Positions 8,645-16,996 of a DNA stretch of 21,744 nt are shown piece by piece. The notes beneath the pieces were generated by a model. That model was not told the origin of the DNA. It saw nothing but the letters and a program-made list of their open reading frames with translations, and ran no database searches. The position numbers and the translations under genes are program-made. The stretch spans positions 1 through 21,744 of the forward strand of contig JAGAUD010000035.1 in the NCBI GenBank assembly GCA_017620975.1, read 5' to 3'. How positions within the stretch are numbered: the first letter of the stretch is position 1; each line of letters opens with the position of its first letter. The DNA is from Lachnospiraceae bacterium. Its GTDB lineage: Bacteria; Bacillota_A; Clostridia; Lachnospirales; Lachnospiraceae.

Positions 8645-10900
8645 ATGAAAAAGATTTCCAAGAGAATCCTCGCTCTCATGCTTGCTATGGTAATGGTAGT
8701 TGCTATGGCAGCTTGTGGCAGCAGTGATTCAAAAGAGTCTTCTGAGTCAGGTAATGCTCAGACTTCCTCAGCAGTGGAGTCTTCTACACCGGAAGTTGTA
8801 GAACCCGTTTATGAGGATGTTGATGTTGCAGACGCTGTAGAGCACAGCGACTACACTTCTGTTTACGACCAGATCGGCGCTAATGTTACCATCGATATGG
8901 TGACAGAAGATCCCGATACCGGTTTGGCTACTATTACTTATGAAGGAAAGACTTATGAAGCAGGTCTTGACTTCCTGTCCATGGCTATGGTTTATAACTG
9001 TACCCCTGCAGGTGACTATACCACAGAGGAAGAAGTTTACAACCAGTGGTGGAAGCTGTTCATCCAGAGATTCAATTACATGGCTCTGGAGGTACCTCTT
9101 TATTCCAACCAGTACTATGATCTGTACAATGCAAAGCTTGAGAACTTTGTAACCTCTCCTTACTGGAGTGCTGCATCTGCTATCGTAGGTGCAAACGTTA
9201 AGGAAGGTGTGGATAATTCCGCTATCCTTGGTTCTTCCACTGAGCTTTCCGGTGCTTTCCGTAATTCTTCATGGGGTAAATCAAATCCCGGATCTGCAGA
9301 TCTGGACATCGAAGATCTGACCAGTGGTCATTCTACTGTACAGACCGGCTTTGACGGTTCCCTGATGTGGAACATGGCAGCGCTGGCTGAGGAGCCCACC
9401 GCTGTGAAGAATGATGATGGTTCCCTTACTTACACCATCAAGGTAAAAGATGACCTGGTATTCTCTGACGGAAGCCCTATCACTGCAAAGAACTATATTG
9501 CTTATGCACTGGCTAACTCTACCGCTGTATCTGTTGCAGCAGGCGGTACCGGTATCACCGGCCTGAACTTCGTTGGATACGAAGAGTTCAAAGCTTATGA
9601 AGGCGAAGGAGATAAGGTTTATTTCGAAGGTATCAAACTGATTGACGATTATACCTTCTCTGTTACCCTGCTTCCTGAGTATGCTAACTACTATTATTCC
9701 ATTTACTACGCAGGATTCACTCCTACACCCCTGGCTCTGTACCTTGGTGAGAATGATATCGTAGTTGCTGAGAATGGTGCCTGTGGTCTGTCCGATGGCT
9801 TCTATGCGAAGACCACAAAGGATGGCGTTGATGTCTTTGCAATGGCTGACGTTATCGTTGCCAATCTGAAGTGGAATTCTGACCTTCCTTGGTCCGGTCC
9901 TTATGTAGTATCCAATTACGATGAGTCTGCTCTGATTGCAACTCTGACCAGAAATGAGAATTATCCCGGTGATGATGCTCGTGGAACTGCTTCCATCGAT
10001 ACCATTACCTATGTAAAGATCGTTTCCGAGACTCAGATGGATCAGTTCAAGAGCGGTCAGGTTGACATTTTGGCCGGTATTACCGGCGGAGAAGAGACTG
10101 ACGCAGCTCTGGCTCTTGTAAAAGAAAGTCCTGATAAATATGCTGAGACCCACTACGACCGTGCTGGTTACGGTTTCATCGGTCTTCGTTGCGACCTTGG
10201 TCCTACAAGCTTTACCTCTGTACGTCAGGCTATGATGTACACCATCAACCGTCCTGAGTTTGCACAGACCTTTACCGGCGGTTATGGTTCTGTTGTACAC
10301 GGTCCTTACTACACCGGCTATTCCGCATACAAAGCAGTTGAGGATGAAATCCTGCTGAATCAGTATGCTTACAGCTCTGACAGTGCTATTGCAGTTCTGG
10401 AAGAGGGCGGCTGGATTTACAATGACAAGGGTCAGGAATTCGTTGCTGGTACTGATGCTGTTCGTTATAAGAAGCTGGAAGGCTACGAACTGTCTCCTCA
10501 GAATATCCAGTATGCTACTGTTGACGGTGCTTACAAGACTCTGAAGATTAACGGTGAGTACTACATGCCTCTGGCAATCAACTACTACGGAACACAGCCC
10601 AACAATGTTACCGATATGCTGATTACCGCATGGCAGGCAAATGAGAATGCAACCACTAAGATCGGTGCATATATCACCTATACCTCTTGTGATTTCACAA
10701 CCGGTCTGTACGGTGAACTGCTTCAGATTGAAGAGTATGGCTGGGACGGCGTGGCTAAGCTGTGTGCAATCAACTATGCTACCGGATTTACCAGTGCTAT
10801 ATACGATATGTCCCGGAACTTTACCATTGATCCCGATATGTACGCAGATTATTCACGTGCATACGTTATGGATGAAGCTGACTTCTGGGAGAATTACTAA
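8645..10900 (+). CDS. Peptide-type ABC importer substrate-binding lipoprotein (family 5)
   Basis: Extracellular receptor of the importer encoded downstream. Residues 1-24 are a lipoprotein signal peptide with lipobox AMAAC; Cys24 would be lipidated and anchored to the membrane outer face. A Ser/Glu-rich linker (25-55) follows. The family 5 (OppA/DppA) fold is shown by LTYTIKVKDDLVFSDGSPIT (261-280), IDDYTFSVTLLPEY, PWSGPYVVSNYD, TLTRNENYPG and DQFKSGQVDILAG. At 751 aa it is longer than the usual 500-600. Residues ~130-180 (VPLYSNQYYDLYNAKLENF) resemble the motif normally at the C-terminus of this family, and the usual N-terminal segment starts only near 188, so the domain appears permuted. 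The ATG follows AAAAGGAGG. Codon use suggests high expression. The ligand (peptide or otherwise) is not known. Confidence 0.92.
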   Translation: MKKISKRILALMLAMVMVVAMAACGSSDSKESSESGNAQTSSAVESSTPEVVEPVYEDVDVADAVEHSDYTSVYDQIGANVTIDMVTEDPDTGLATITYEGKTYEAGLDFLSMAMVYNCTPAGDYTTEEEVYNQWWKLFIQRFNYMALEVPLYSNQYYDLYNAKLENFVTSPYWSAASAIVGANVKEGVDNSAILGSSTELSGAFRNSSWGKSNPGSADLDIEDLTSGHSTVQTGFDGSLMWNMAALAEEPTAVKNDDGSLTYTIKVKDDLVFSDGSPITAKNYIAYALANSTAVSVAAGGTGITGLNFVGYEEFKAYEGEGDKVYFEGIKLIDDYTFSVTLLPEYANYYYSIYYAGFTPTPLALYLGENDIVVAENGACGLSDGFYAKTTKDGVDVFAMADVIVANLKWNSDLPWSGPYVVSNYDESALIATLTRNENYPGDDARGTASIDTITYVKIVSETQMDQFKSGQVDILAGITGGEETDAALALVKESPDKYAETHYDRAGYGFIGLRCDLGPTSFTSVRQAMMYTINRPEFAQTFTGGYGSVVHGPYYTGYSAYKAVEDEILLNQYAYSSDSAIAVLEEGGWIYNDKGQEFVAGTDAVRYKKLEGYELSPQNIQYATVDGAYKTLKINGEYYMPLAINYYGTQPNNVTDMLITAWQANENATTKIGAYITYTSCDFTTGLYGELLQIEEYGWDGVAKLCAINYATGFTSAIYDMSRNFTIDPDMYADYSRAYVMDEADFWENY

Positions 10901-10935
10901 GTTTTATCTTATCAGTTTAACTGAAATAGGAAGAC

Positions 10936-10975
10936 AATCGGGAAGGGCATTGAAAAGTGCCCTTCCTGATTATAA
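10936..10975 (+). terminator. Stem-loop after the receptor gene (partial terminator or mRNA stabiliser)
   Basis: GGAAGGGCA (10941-10949) pairs with TGCCCTTCC (10958-10966), extended by AATC/GATT. It is followed by TATAAAAATGTTTT, not a clean T-run. A hairpin at this place commonly lowers expression of permease and ATPase genes relative to the receptor. Confidence 0.55.
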
Positions 10976-10990
10976 AAATGTTTTGGCTTA

Positions 10991-11063
10991 AGCAGATACT
11001 GATCTGCTGCGAAGGGCCTTCGAAGTGGATCAGTGCTTACTTGAGCGTGAGTAAGAACACTGA
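10991..11063 (+). promoter_or_regulatory. Competing hairpins between receptor and permease genes
   Basis: AGCAGAT/ATCTGCT (10991-10997, 11002-11008) is incompatible with ACTGATC/GATCAGT (10998-11004, 11028-11034), which encloses CGAAGG/CCTTCG (11010-11022). A third stem, CTTACT/AGTAAG (11036-11041, 11050-11055), extended by TCAGTG/CACTGA, competes with the second for bases 11030-11034. No good promoter is visible, so the operon probably reads through. Confidence 0.45.
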
Positions 11064-11090
11064 CAGTATAAATAGAGTTGGAGGATTGTG

Positions 11091-12110
11091 ATGGCAAAGT
11101 ATATTTTTAAAAGAATAATTTACATCATTGTTGTATTTTTTATCCTCTCGTTTCTGATCTTTATGATTTACAATATGCTGCCTGTAGATAAAGCTGCAGA
11201 ATCAGCGCGAGCTGAAATTACGGCTAACCGTAATTTGAATTATGAGGAAAGATACGAGTATTGGCAGAATCAATACGGAACAAACGGAACCAAGGTGGAG
11301 AGATACCTTCGTTGGCTTGGTGTGTATCCTTATTCCAACGGCACCTATAACGGATTGTTTCAGGGAAATTTAGGTACTTCCACCAAGTTTGCCAAACCGG
11401 TAAGCGAAGTGTTGATTGCACCTATGAAGAACACTGTCTTTCTGAATATTTTTGCGACGATTCTGGCTTTGGGCATAACGATTCCTCTCGGTATATTCTG
11501 TGCCGTAAAGAGGGGAAGCAAGCGTGATGTTGCAGTGCAGGTAGGTACGATAGTAGGATACAGTCTGCCGACGTTTATCATTGCCATAGTGTTCATCTGG
11601 CTGTTTGCCGTTGTGTTGGGGTGGTTCCCTGTCTCCGGTATGCAGACAGCAGGCAGTCTGAACTGGTCTCCCTGGAGACAGTTCTGGGACAGAATGTATC
11701 ACATGGCGTTGCCCTTGATCGTCATGACATTTGCATCCTTGGGTGGTATGACCCGTTATGTCCGTGCTGCCATGATCGAGGCTCTGAGTATGGATTGTAT
11801 CCGTACAGCCAGAGCAAAGGGGCTTAAGGAGAAGGTAGTTATTTATTCTCATGCATGGCGTAATGCCTTACTTCCGATTATCACACTGGTGATCGGATGG
11901 TTCTTGGGTATCTTTGGCGGTTCCCTGATGATTGAGAATATTTTTGCACTGAATGGTCTGGGTAAGATTTATTATGATGCACTGATGGGAAATGACAACG
12001 AGATTATTCTGGCTTTACAGATGTTCTATATCAGTTTATCTCTGTTTGGTAACCTGTTGATTGATGTGGTCTATGGCTTTGTAGATCCCCGTGTCCGTGT
12101 CAATAAGTAA
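11091..12110 (+). CDS. oppB: Peptide-type ABC importer permease, OppB/DppB-like
   Basis: First transmembrane subunit of the importer, 339 aa. TM1 is residues 9-29, followed by an unusually long extracellular loop (about 30-105) that ends in LFQGNLGTSTKFAKPVSEVL, the family's conserved segment before TM2. Further hydrophobic segments lie at about 115-135, 155-180, 205-220, 263-283 and 305-330. The cytoplasmic EAA loop that docks to the ATPase is seen as DCIRTARAKGLKEKVVIYSH (235-254), and the C-terminus has the typical VYGFVDPRVRVN. The ATG at 11091 follows GGAGG by six bases; the GTG three bases upstream is less likely. It is 13 bases from oppC. The symbol is by family resemblance; dpp or app naming is equally possible. 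Confidence 0.93.
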   Translation: MAKYIFKRIIYIIVVFFILSFLIFMIYNMLPVDKAAESARAEITANRNLNYEERYEYWQNQYGTNGTKVERYLRWLGVYPYSNGTYNGLFQGNLGTSTKFAKPVSEVLIAPMKNTVFLNIFATILALGITIPLGIFCAVKRGSKRDVAVQVGTIVGYSLPTFIIAIVFIWLFAVVLGWFPVSGMQTAGSLNWSPWRQFWDRMYHMALPLIVMTFASLGGMTRYVRAAMIEALSMDCIRTARAKGLKEKVVIYSHAWRNALLPIITLVIGWFLGIFGGSLMIENIFALNGLGKIYYDALMGNDNEIILALQMFYISLSLFGNLLIDVVYGFVDPRVRVNK

Positions 12111-12123
12111 GGAGGGCAGTATT

Positions 12124-14076
12124 ATGAGTAAAAATAATAAAATCAGTGCTGCCGTAAAAGGCGTTTTCGCTACTCTCTGGCTCTGGCTGAAACGGGCATT
12201 CTTCGGTGCAGGCAGGGAGCTTGCAGATGATGAGCGTTTTACTGTTGAGAAGATAGAGAGTCCCTCTATCATGGCGGTCAAGGCTTTTTTCCGCCGCAAG
12301 CTTGCAGTAGTTGCTCTGATCGTTCTGGTTTCCATGTTTTTGTTTGTATTCATTGGGCCGTACTTTTTCCCCATGGATCTGAATTACACAGATCCTCTGC
12401 AGGCGAATATGGCACCTAATAATACACTGATGAAGGTTCCCTCTGAACTGGAGGATAATATCAGGAATATTAACGGTTTTTCTGATTTTACCATAGGCGT
12501 CAGCCAGGATGATACTCTTTATCTCTGGGGAAATACTAAGAATAATCTGACCAATGTAGATTATACCGATTTCCCTGATGAAATTCAGGCGGGTAAGGTG
12601 GCATATGCATCTGCAGGCTCTGATCATATCATTGCAATTACCACAGACGGCAAGGTTGTAGGCTGGGGGAACAGCAGTAACGGTCAGTTTGGCGTTAAGA
12701 AGCAGGAATCGGATCCTTATACCCAGATGCCGGATGAATTGTTGAACGGCACTATTGATGTATCTCAGGTGAAGCAACTGATTTGTGGCTATCAGGTAAC
12801 TGCTCTTGTAATGGAAGACGGTCATATGTATATGTGGGGTAATAACAATGCCATGCTGAGTCTGCCGGAATTTACCAAGAGTGACAAATATAACACAGAT
12901 GTTGAGAAGGTTGCTTTCTCTAATTATTATGCAATTATCATGCGTAAGGACGGTACAGTAACCGGCGGACAGACATTGACCTTTAATATGCAGTCAGCTT
13001 ATTCCAACAAGGATGGTCAGATCAAGAATCTCCGTTCCTATATGACCGACCGTACGGTTATTGATATTGCAGCTACCAACAACTGCTATGCTTTTATTAT
13101 GGATGACGGAAGTATTGTGTCATTCGGTGCTGCCGAATATGGTGAGAAAGATATCCCTGCTAGTACAACGGAGGAGAAGATGGTATCCATTTCGGCAGGT
13201 ACCAGACACTTTGTAGCAGTAGGTGAAAGCGGAAAGGTATATACCTGGGGACACAACGACGGCGGTCAGTGTGATGTGGCAGGGGAAACAACAGATCATG
13301 TATTTGTCGGTGCAAAACAGACCTATCTGGTAAATGCAGAAGGAGAACTGACAGAAAAGTCCGGGTTTACAGGTCATATTATGGGAACAGACAGCAGAGG
13401 CCGTGATATCCTTACACGTATCGTTCACGGAGGAAAGATGACCATGACCATCGGTGCGGTGGCAGTAATTGTATCGACAATTATTGCGATTATCATTGGA
13501 TGTCTGTCAGGATATTTCGGTGGCTGGGTGGATATGCTGCTGATGCGTATCACGGAAATTTTCTCTTCAATTCCGTTCCTGCCCTTTGCAATGATGCTTT
13601 CCTATGTCATCCGTACGATGCCCATAGGGGAGACTGTCCGAATATTTATTATTATGATCATGCTGGGTCTGCTAAGTTGGACCGGATTGGCTCGTATGAT
13701 ACGTGCACAGGTTTTGGCAGAACGTGAGAAGGAATTTGTGCTTGCAGCCAAATCCATGGGTATAAAGGAAAAACGAATTGCGTTTATGCATATTTTGCCG
13801 AATGTCATTTCCATTATTCTGGTTAATGTTACTTTGGACTTTGCTACCTGTATGCTGACAGAGTCCTCACTGTCCTATCTGGGATTTGGTGTTCAGCAGC
13901 CTCAGCCTACCTGGGGTAATATGCTTTATGGTGCGAACAATTCCATCGTCATCCAGAATTACTGGTGGCAGTGGGTGTTCCCGGCGATTTTCCTGTCAAT
14001 TGCTACAATTAGTATTAACATTATTGGTGATACCCTGCGTGATGTTCTTGATCCTAAGAGCAGCCAGGAGAAATAA
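12124..14076 (+). CDS. oppC: Peptide-type ABC importer permease, OppC/DppC-like, with inserted seven-repeat RCC1-like propeller
   Basis: Second transmembrane subunit, 650 aa against about 300 usual. The OppC N-terminal part has a cytoplasmic segment (1-57) and TM1 (about 58-80). The permease core resumes at GTDSRGRDILTRIVHGG (421-437), with TM segments beyond and the EAA loop EKEFVLAAKSMGIKEKRIAF (535-554). Between them, residues ~115-415 hold seven RCC1-like repeats, each ending in a hairpin such as DGKVVGWGNSSNGQFG; they start near 121, 167, 225, 259, 322, 362 and 399. Seven matches the blade number of an RCC1 propeller. The insert replaces the first extracytoplasmic loop, so it should sit outside beside the receptor. 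The frame is continuous, so this is not an assembly fusion of two genes. The ATG follows GGAGG by eight bases. The propeller's role is unknown. Confidence 0.92.
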   Translation: MSKNNKISAAVKGVFATLWLWLKRAFFGAGRELADDERFTVEKIESPSIMAVKAFFRRKLAVVALIVLVSMFLFVFIGPYFFPMDLNYTDPLQANMAPNNTLMKVPSELEDNIRNINGFSDFTIGVSQDDTLYLWGNTKNNLTNVDYTDFPDEIQAGKVAYASAGSDHIIAITTDGKVVGWGNSSNGQFGVKKQESDPYTQMPDELLNGTIDVSQVKQLICGYQVTALVMEDGHMYMWGNNNAMLSLPEFTKSDKYNTDVEKVAFSNYYAIIMRKDGTVTGGQTLTFNMQSAYSNKDGQIKNLRSYMTDRTVIDIAATNNCYAFIMDDGSIVSFGAAEYGEKDIPASTTEEKMVSISAGTRHFVAVGESGKVYTWGHNDGGQCDVAGETTDHVFVGAKQTYLVNAEGELTEKSGFTGHIMGTDSRGRDILTRIVHGGKMTMTIGAVAVIVSTIIAIIIGCLSGYFGGWVDMLLMRITEIFSSIPFLPFAMMLSYVIRTMPIGETVRIFIIMIMLGLLSWTGLARMIRAQVLAEREKEFVLAAKSMGIKEKRIAFMHILPNVISIILVNVTLDFATCMLTESSLSYLGFGVQQPQPTWGNMLYGANNSIVIQNYWWQWVFPAIFLSIATISINIIGDTLRDVLDPKSSQEK

Positions 14077-14093
14077 TAGGTGGAGGTGTAGAG

Positions 14094-15113
14094 ATGAATT
14101 TATTAGAAGTAAAAAACCTTCATACGTATTTCAAAACTAGAAAAGGTACCGTTAAGGCGGTTAATGATGTTTCCTATGCGTTGGAACCGGGCAAGACGAT
14201 AGGTATCGTAGGTGAGTCGGGTTCCGGAAAGTCTGTATCTGCCATGAGCATTTTACAGCTTCTGGATGGAAATGGATATATTGCTGAAGGAGAGGTGCTG
14301 TTTGAAGGTCGGGATCTGACAAAATTAAGTCAGCAGGAGATGTATGAGATTCGCGGAAATAAAATTTCTGTAATCTTCCAGGAGCCTATGACCAGTCTTA
14401 ACCCTGTATTTACAATTAAGCGACAGCTAAGTGAGCCTTTCATGATTCATCAGAAGATGAAGAAGAAGGAGGCAGAGAAGAAGGCTCTGGAAATGCTTGC
14501 TGCTGTCCAGATACCAAATCCGGAGGCTGTGCTTAGGCAGTATCCTCATCAGTTATCAGGCGGTATGCGTCAGCGTGTCATGATTGCTATGGCTCTGGCC
14601 TGCAAACCGAAGATTCTTATTGCAGATGAGCCTACTACAGCTCTCGATGTAACTATCCAGGCTCAGATTCTGCGTCTGATGAACGATCTGCAGCGGGAGA
14701 ATGGAACAGCAATTATTTTCATTACTCATGACTTGGGCGTAATCAATGAGATGGCTGATGATGTTGTGGTAATGTATTGCGGTCAGGTGGTAGAGCAGAC
14801 CTCTGCAAAGACAATATTTACGGATTGCCCTACCAGCCATCCCTACACAGAGGGATTGATGAATTCTATTCCTCGTATTGACAATATTACCGGCAAGCTT
14901 GAGCCTATTCCCGGTGTGGTGCCTCATCCTCTGGCACTGCCGAAGGGATGTAAATTTGCGCCGAGATGTAAATATGCAACACAGAAATGTATGGAGCAGG
15001 AGCCTGAGCTGTTGGAAGTAGTACCAGGGCAGAAGGTTCGTTGTTTCTATCCCAAGAAGGAGGTGCGCTGCAGTGAAGAACACAGAAAAGCTGTTATCAA
15101 TCACGAATCTTAA
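14094..15113 (+). CDS. oppD: Peptide-type ABC importer ATP-binding protein, OppD/DppD-like
   Basis: First ATPase subunit, cytoplasmic, 339 aa, a normal length. Motifs in order: Walker A GESGSGKS (40-47), Q-loop FQEPMTSLNP (Gln96), signature LSGGM (154-158), Walker B ILIADEP (174-180) and H-loop His212 in FITHD. The C-terminal region CKFAPRCKYATQKC with a later Cys in VRCFYP is the four-cysteine pattern that in this subfamily can bind an iron-sulfur cluster. The ATG follows GGAGG by seven bases, 17 bases after oppC. The 3' end overlaps the oppF start by 41 bases, which implies coupled translation of the two ATPases. Confidence 0.95.
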   Translation: MNLLEVKNLHTYFKTRKGTVKAVNDVSYALEPGKTIGIVGESGSGKSVSAMSILQLLDGNGYIAEGEVLFEGRDLTKLSQQEMYEIRGNKISVIFQEPMTSLNPVFTIKRQLSEPFMIHQKMKKKEAEKKALEMLAAVQIPNPEAVLRQYPHQLSGGMRQRVMIAMALACKPKILIADEPTTALDVTIQAQILRLMNDLQRENGTAIIFITHDLGVINEMADDVVVMYCGQVVEQTSAKTIFTDCPTSHPYTEGLMNSIPRIDNITGKLEPIPGVVPHPLALPKGCKFAPRCKYATQKCMEQEPELLEVVPGQKVRCFYPKKEVRCSEEHRKAVINHES

Positions 15114-16698
15114 AAAGTATTTTCCCATTGCAAAGACCAGCATCTTCCAGAAGGAACAGCTTTATGTCCGCGCAAATGAGGATATAACCATTGATATCAA
15201 GAACGGAGAAACATTTGGCCTTGTAGGAGAGTCCGGCTGTGGTAAATCCACACTTGGCCGTACTCTGCTGCAGCTCTATGATCAGACTGCCGGAAGCACG
15301 TTGTATTATGGACGTACGCTCGAAGAATTTGCACCTTCTTATGTAGAGGAAACATTACGGAATGCGCCGAAGATGATCGCTAACTATAAGAAGATGCAGG
15401 CAAAAGCAGCAGCAGCGGCGGCAGAATGTGAGAATGCAGGCGAGAATGCAACCTTTTTCCAGCATCAGACAAAGAACCTGCTTGAGGCAGAAGCAGAGAC
15501 TGCATTCCAGAATGTTGTAAAGATCATGGGTGGTTTTGCATCTCTGGATAACTGTACAGAGGGTGCAAAGGTGCTGCTGAAGAAGTTCAAAACGAATGTA
15601 AAGCTCAGTAAGCTGAACGACCAGATTCGCGACCTGGACGGAGAAATTGCTTTTCATGAAGCTGTGGCAAAAGAATTGCAGGAAGATCCTTCCGTGAAAA
15701 ATTCTGCAGCCAGGGTTACTAAGGAGTTGAAGAAGGCTGAGGCAGTTCGGGCAAAAAGAGAGAAGCTTATGCCTGAAACAGAACAGCTGAAAGCAGTTCT
15801 TAGAGATGATGAAAAGGCAGTTGCTGATTTAAAGAGCAAATATGCGGATAATGAAGAGTTTTGCAAGTACGAGGCAATGCTTGACAGCGGTATTGATTTA
15901 AGCAGACTGAAATATGATGAGATGCGCCTTTTGCGTAAGGATATCCAGATTATTTTCCAGGATCCTTATTCCTCGTTAAATCCCCGTATGACAGTGGGAC
16001 AGATTATCGGTGAGGGACTGACGACCCATAAATTCTTTAAAGCCGGTGATCCTAAGATGAAGGATTACATTATTGGAATCATGGAGCAGTGTGGATTGCA
16101 GGATTATATGCTGCATCGCTATCCCCACCAGTTCTCCGGCGGTCAGCGTCAGCGTATCTGTATTGCCCGTGCATTGGCGGTTAAGCCTAAGTTTATTGTG
16201 TGTGACGAATGTGTTTCCGCGTTGGATGTGTCGATTCAGTCCCAGATAATTAACTTGCTTGAGGAACTGAAAGAGAAAGAAAAATTGACTTACCTGTTTA
16301 TTTCTCATGATTTGTCCGTTGTACGTTATATTTCTGACCGTATCGGAGTTATGTATTTGGGTAATATGGTTGAGCTTGGCACTGCAGAAGAAGTATTCTC
16401 AGATCCTCGTCATCCATATACGGTGGCCCTGCTGTCTTCCATTCCTACCACAGATGCCAATGCAGATAAAAAGGAGCGGATTATCCTGGAAGGAAATATT
16501 CCCAGTCCGATTCGTCCGCCGGAAGGATGTAAGTTCCACACACGCTGCTATATGGCCTGCGATAAGTGTAAGGTAGTTCCACCGCCATATGTAGAGGTGA
16601 ATCCCGGTCATTTTGTTGCTTGTCATTTCCTGGATAAGAAGATTGATGAGAATGGAAATTATTTGTTTGAGCATTCGGGGAAATCTACGGAGAATTAA
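15073..16698 (+). CDS. oppF: Peptide-type ABC importer ATP-binding protein, OppF-like, with ~200-residue helical insertion
   Basis: Second ATPase subunit, 541 aa against about 320 usual. Walker A is GESGCGKS (52-59). The usual next segment, a short loop leading to [19 protein letters not shown] (287-305, Q-loop Gln296), is displaced by about 200 residues (82-282) rich in Ala, Glu and Lys, with an Ala-rich run and coiled-coil-like heptads ([28 protein letters not shown]). The rest is standard: FSGGQRQR (354-361), Walker B with DEC in place of the usual DEP (378-380), His412, and C-terminal cysteines 486, 492, 496, 499 and 517. The GTG start is supported by AAGGAGG nine bases upstream, inside oppD. 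The insert should project from the nucleotide-binding domain into the cytoplasm. Its function is unknown. Confidence 0.93.
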   Translation: MKNTEKLLSITNLKKYFPIAKTSIFQKEQLYVRANEDITIDIKNGETFGLVGESGCGKSTLGRTLLQLYDQTAGSTLYYGRTLEEFAPSYVEETLRNAPKMIANYKKMQAKAAAAAAECENAGENATFFQHQTKNLLEAEAETAFQNVVKIMGGFASLDNCTEGAKVLLKKFKTNVKLSKLNDQIRDLDGEIAFHEAVAKELQEDPSVKNSAARVTKELKKAEAVRAKREKLMPETEQLKAVLRDDEKAVADLKSKYADNEEFCKYEAMLDSGIDLSRLKYDEMRLLRKDIQIIFQDPYSSLNPRMTVGQIIGEGLTTHKFFKAGDPKMKDYIIGIMEQCGLQDYMLHRYPHQFSGGQRQRICIARALAVKPKFIVCDECVSALDVSIQSQIINLLEELKEKEKLTYLFISHDLSVVRYISDRIGVMYLGNMVELGTAEEVFSDPRHPYTVALLSSIPTTDANADKKERIILEGNIPSPIRPPEGCKFHTRCYMACDKCKVVPPPYVEVNPGHFVACHFLDKKIDENGNYLFEHSGKSTEN

Positions 16699-16701
16699 TG
16701 G

Positions 16702-16908
16702 ATGATTTTCGATAAATTCAAGAAATTAAAAAAATATGATCCGGAAGCCGAGCGTACACTTCGCGAGGAGATCGAAGCGGAAGGCGGATTGGAAAAGAAT
16801 GATGTGAAGGCAATGATCATTTCAGCATTGCTGGTCATTGTGCCTGTGATCTTGATTATCTTTGCGTTGTTTGTGCTGATGGCTTGGATATTTTTGGATG
16901 AACTGTAA
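16702..16908 (+). CDS. Small membrane protein of the importer operon, unknown function
   Basis: A 68-residue protein: a charged N-terminal part (KFKKLKKYDPEAERTLREEI) is followed by one strongly hydrophobic segment (about 40-65), predicting a single-pass membrane protein with the N-terminus inside. It starts three bases after oppF with GGAG nine bases upstream, so it is almost certainly co-transcribed. I do not recognise a named family. An accessory role with the importer is inference from position only. Confidence 0.75.
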   Translation: MIFDKFKKLKKYDPEAERTLREEIEAEGGLEKNDVKAMIISALLVIVPVILIIFALFVLMAWIFLDEL

Positions 16909-16937
16909 TTAATAACTGAAGAATTTTGGAAAATTAG

Positions 16938-16966
16938 TTGAAATTAAATGAATACTGTGGTAAAAT
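16938..16966 (+). promoter_or_regulatory. Promoter of secG
   Basis: TTGAAA (16938-16943) and TAAAAT (16961-16966) with an ideal 17-base spacer, about 24 bases between the -10 box and the TTAGGAGG region of secG. No clear terminator for the importer operon lies before it, only an AT-rich AATTTT/AAAATT inverted repeat near 16922-16935. Confidence 0.75.
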
Positions 16967-16996
16967 AGTATTCGCTTGACATTAGGAGGTGTGGAA

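Noticed and set aside
9281..10300. 339-codon minus-strand open frame
   Set aside because: It is antisense to the receptor gene, whose strongly biased codons leave long open antisense frames; no domain or ribosome-binding site is seen.
11041..11072. TTGAGC and TATAAA before oppB as a promoter
   Set aside because: The spacer is 20 bases, too long, and the -35 is weak; read-through from the receptor gene is more likely.
12100..12825. 241-codon minus-strand open frame
   Set aside because: It is antisense to oppC and has no recognisable domain.
12124..14076. Possibility that oppC is an artefactual fusion of a permease and a separate RCC1 protein
   Set aside because: The propeller interrupts a single permease: the TM1 part and the core lie on both sides in one frame with no internal ribosome-binding site or stop.
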